From an uncultured cyanobacterium (GTDB lineage Bacteria; Cyanobacteriota; Vampirovibrionia; Gastranaerophilales; Gastranaerophilaceae), in NCBI GenBank assembly GCA_947073895.1, contig CAMTNN010000119.1:1-5273 (forward strand): DNA of 5,273 nt, written 5' to 3'. Numbering within the stretch: the stretch's first letter is position 1; every line of letters starts with the position of its first letter. Shown here piece after piece: positions 4,936 through 5,273 of the stretch. The translations under genes and the position numbers were made by a program. The notes below the pieces were generated by a model. It had not been told where the DNA came from and did no database searches. It was given only the letters and a program-made list of their open reading frames with translations.

Positions 4936-5273
4936 ATCTTTTAAAATTATTTTCTATAATTGCTCGACATCCGTACTCTGCAATTAGTACAGCGTCGCAA
5001 GTATCCAGAGTTAAATTTAATTCCGGAAATTTCTTTTGCGCAATTTCTTTTAGCGCTTTTTTCTTATCGCGGTAATCCATACCTCGTACTCGTAATTTTA
5101 ACCCGGCTTGCCACTTTGCCGGCAATACTTCCTCGTACGGTATCCCTAAAGCGGTCAAAATCCCTAGCCACATTCCAAAATTTTTACCAAAGGAAAAGGC
5201 GGAGGCCTTGCCGTCGCGAGGCATTGAGTGGACCTCCTCAATATATGCTTTTATTTGCATAAGCATGGCGCAG
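4934..5273 (-). CDS. RuvC-like Holliday junction resolvase, phage type (partial, 5' end outside window)
   Basis: About 112 C-terminal residues are present and the frame stays open to the right edge, so the N-terminus with the first catalytic Asp (DxG motif) is missing. What remains matches phage RuvC-type nucleases: YIEEVHSMP with the conserved Glu, then SAFSFGKNFGMWLGIL, a substrate-contacting segment, then LGIPYEEVLPAKWQ and DKKKALKEIAQKKFP. The acidic pair DTCDAVLIAEYG gives the Asp-x2-Asp of the RNase H-fold active site. The family cuts four-way junctions in replicated or recombined DNA and is common in phage and mobile-element replication modules. The Met at 5266 is too far downstream to be the real start. 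It is followed by the small ORF and the recombinase on the same strand, indicating that this is element DNA. Confidence 0.85.
   Translation of the reverse strand, partial: CAMLMQIKAYIEEVHSMPRDGKASAFSFGKNFGMWLGILTALGIPYEEVLPAKWQAGLKLRVRGMDYRDKKKALKEIAQKKFPELNLTLDTCDAVLIAEYGCRAIIENNFKR

Overview
The window looks like chromosome from a low-GC bacterium with the left edge of an integrated mobile element attached. Gene content suggests a gut bacterium with type IV pilus motility or adhesion (pilT) and amidated peptidoglycan (gatD). The style of RecO and PilT, and a tRNA without an encoded CCA end, would fit a Gastranaerophilales / Vampirovibrionia-type lineage. That placement is an impression from sequence style, not a proven assignment.

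Left part (1-2850, all minus strand): a tight operon pilT > recO > gatD. pilT is a complete twitching-motility ATPase gene, recO a complete recombination mediator gene, and gatD is cut by the left edge. The genes overlap by 8 nt (pilT/recO) and 7 nt (recO/gatD), so translation is probably coupled. pilT has its own good sigma70-type promoter (TTGTCA-17-TATGAT). Upstream lies a separate gene for a 115-residue Cys/Gly/Ser-rich protein with three copies of an ESCGS(I/V)A repeat. It has its own TTGACA-17-TATATA promoter and a strong rho-independent terminator that separates it from pilT.

Middle (2850-3220): divergent from the Cys-rich gene, on the plus strand, is a region of about 100 nt that can fold into several stems. 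It begins with an exact 18-nt copy of the 5' end of the tRNA that follows. It may be a tRNA-derived relic or an undescribed structured RNA. Next comes a tRNA-Val(GAC) with a perfect cloverleaf but C instead of U at position 33, followed by an 18-pair terminator hairpin.

Right part (3151-5273, minus strand): a large serine recombinase, preceded by an untracked 54-residue ORF and a RuvC-type Holliday-junction resolvase that runs off the right edge. The last codons of the recombinase are read out of the tRNA terminator and the tRNA 3' half (T arm and acceptor strand). This is the usual sign that the element integrated at the 3' end of the tRNA gene. The element therefore extends to the right, beyond the window, and the window holds its integrase-proximal end.
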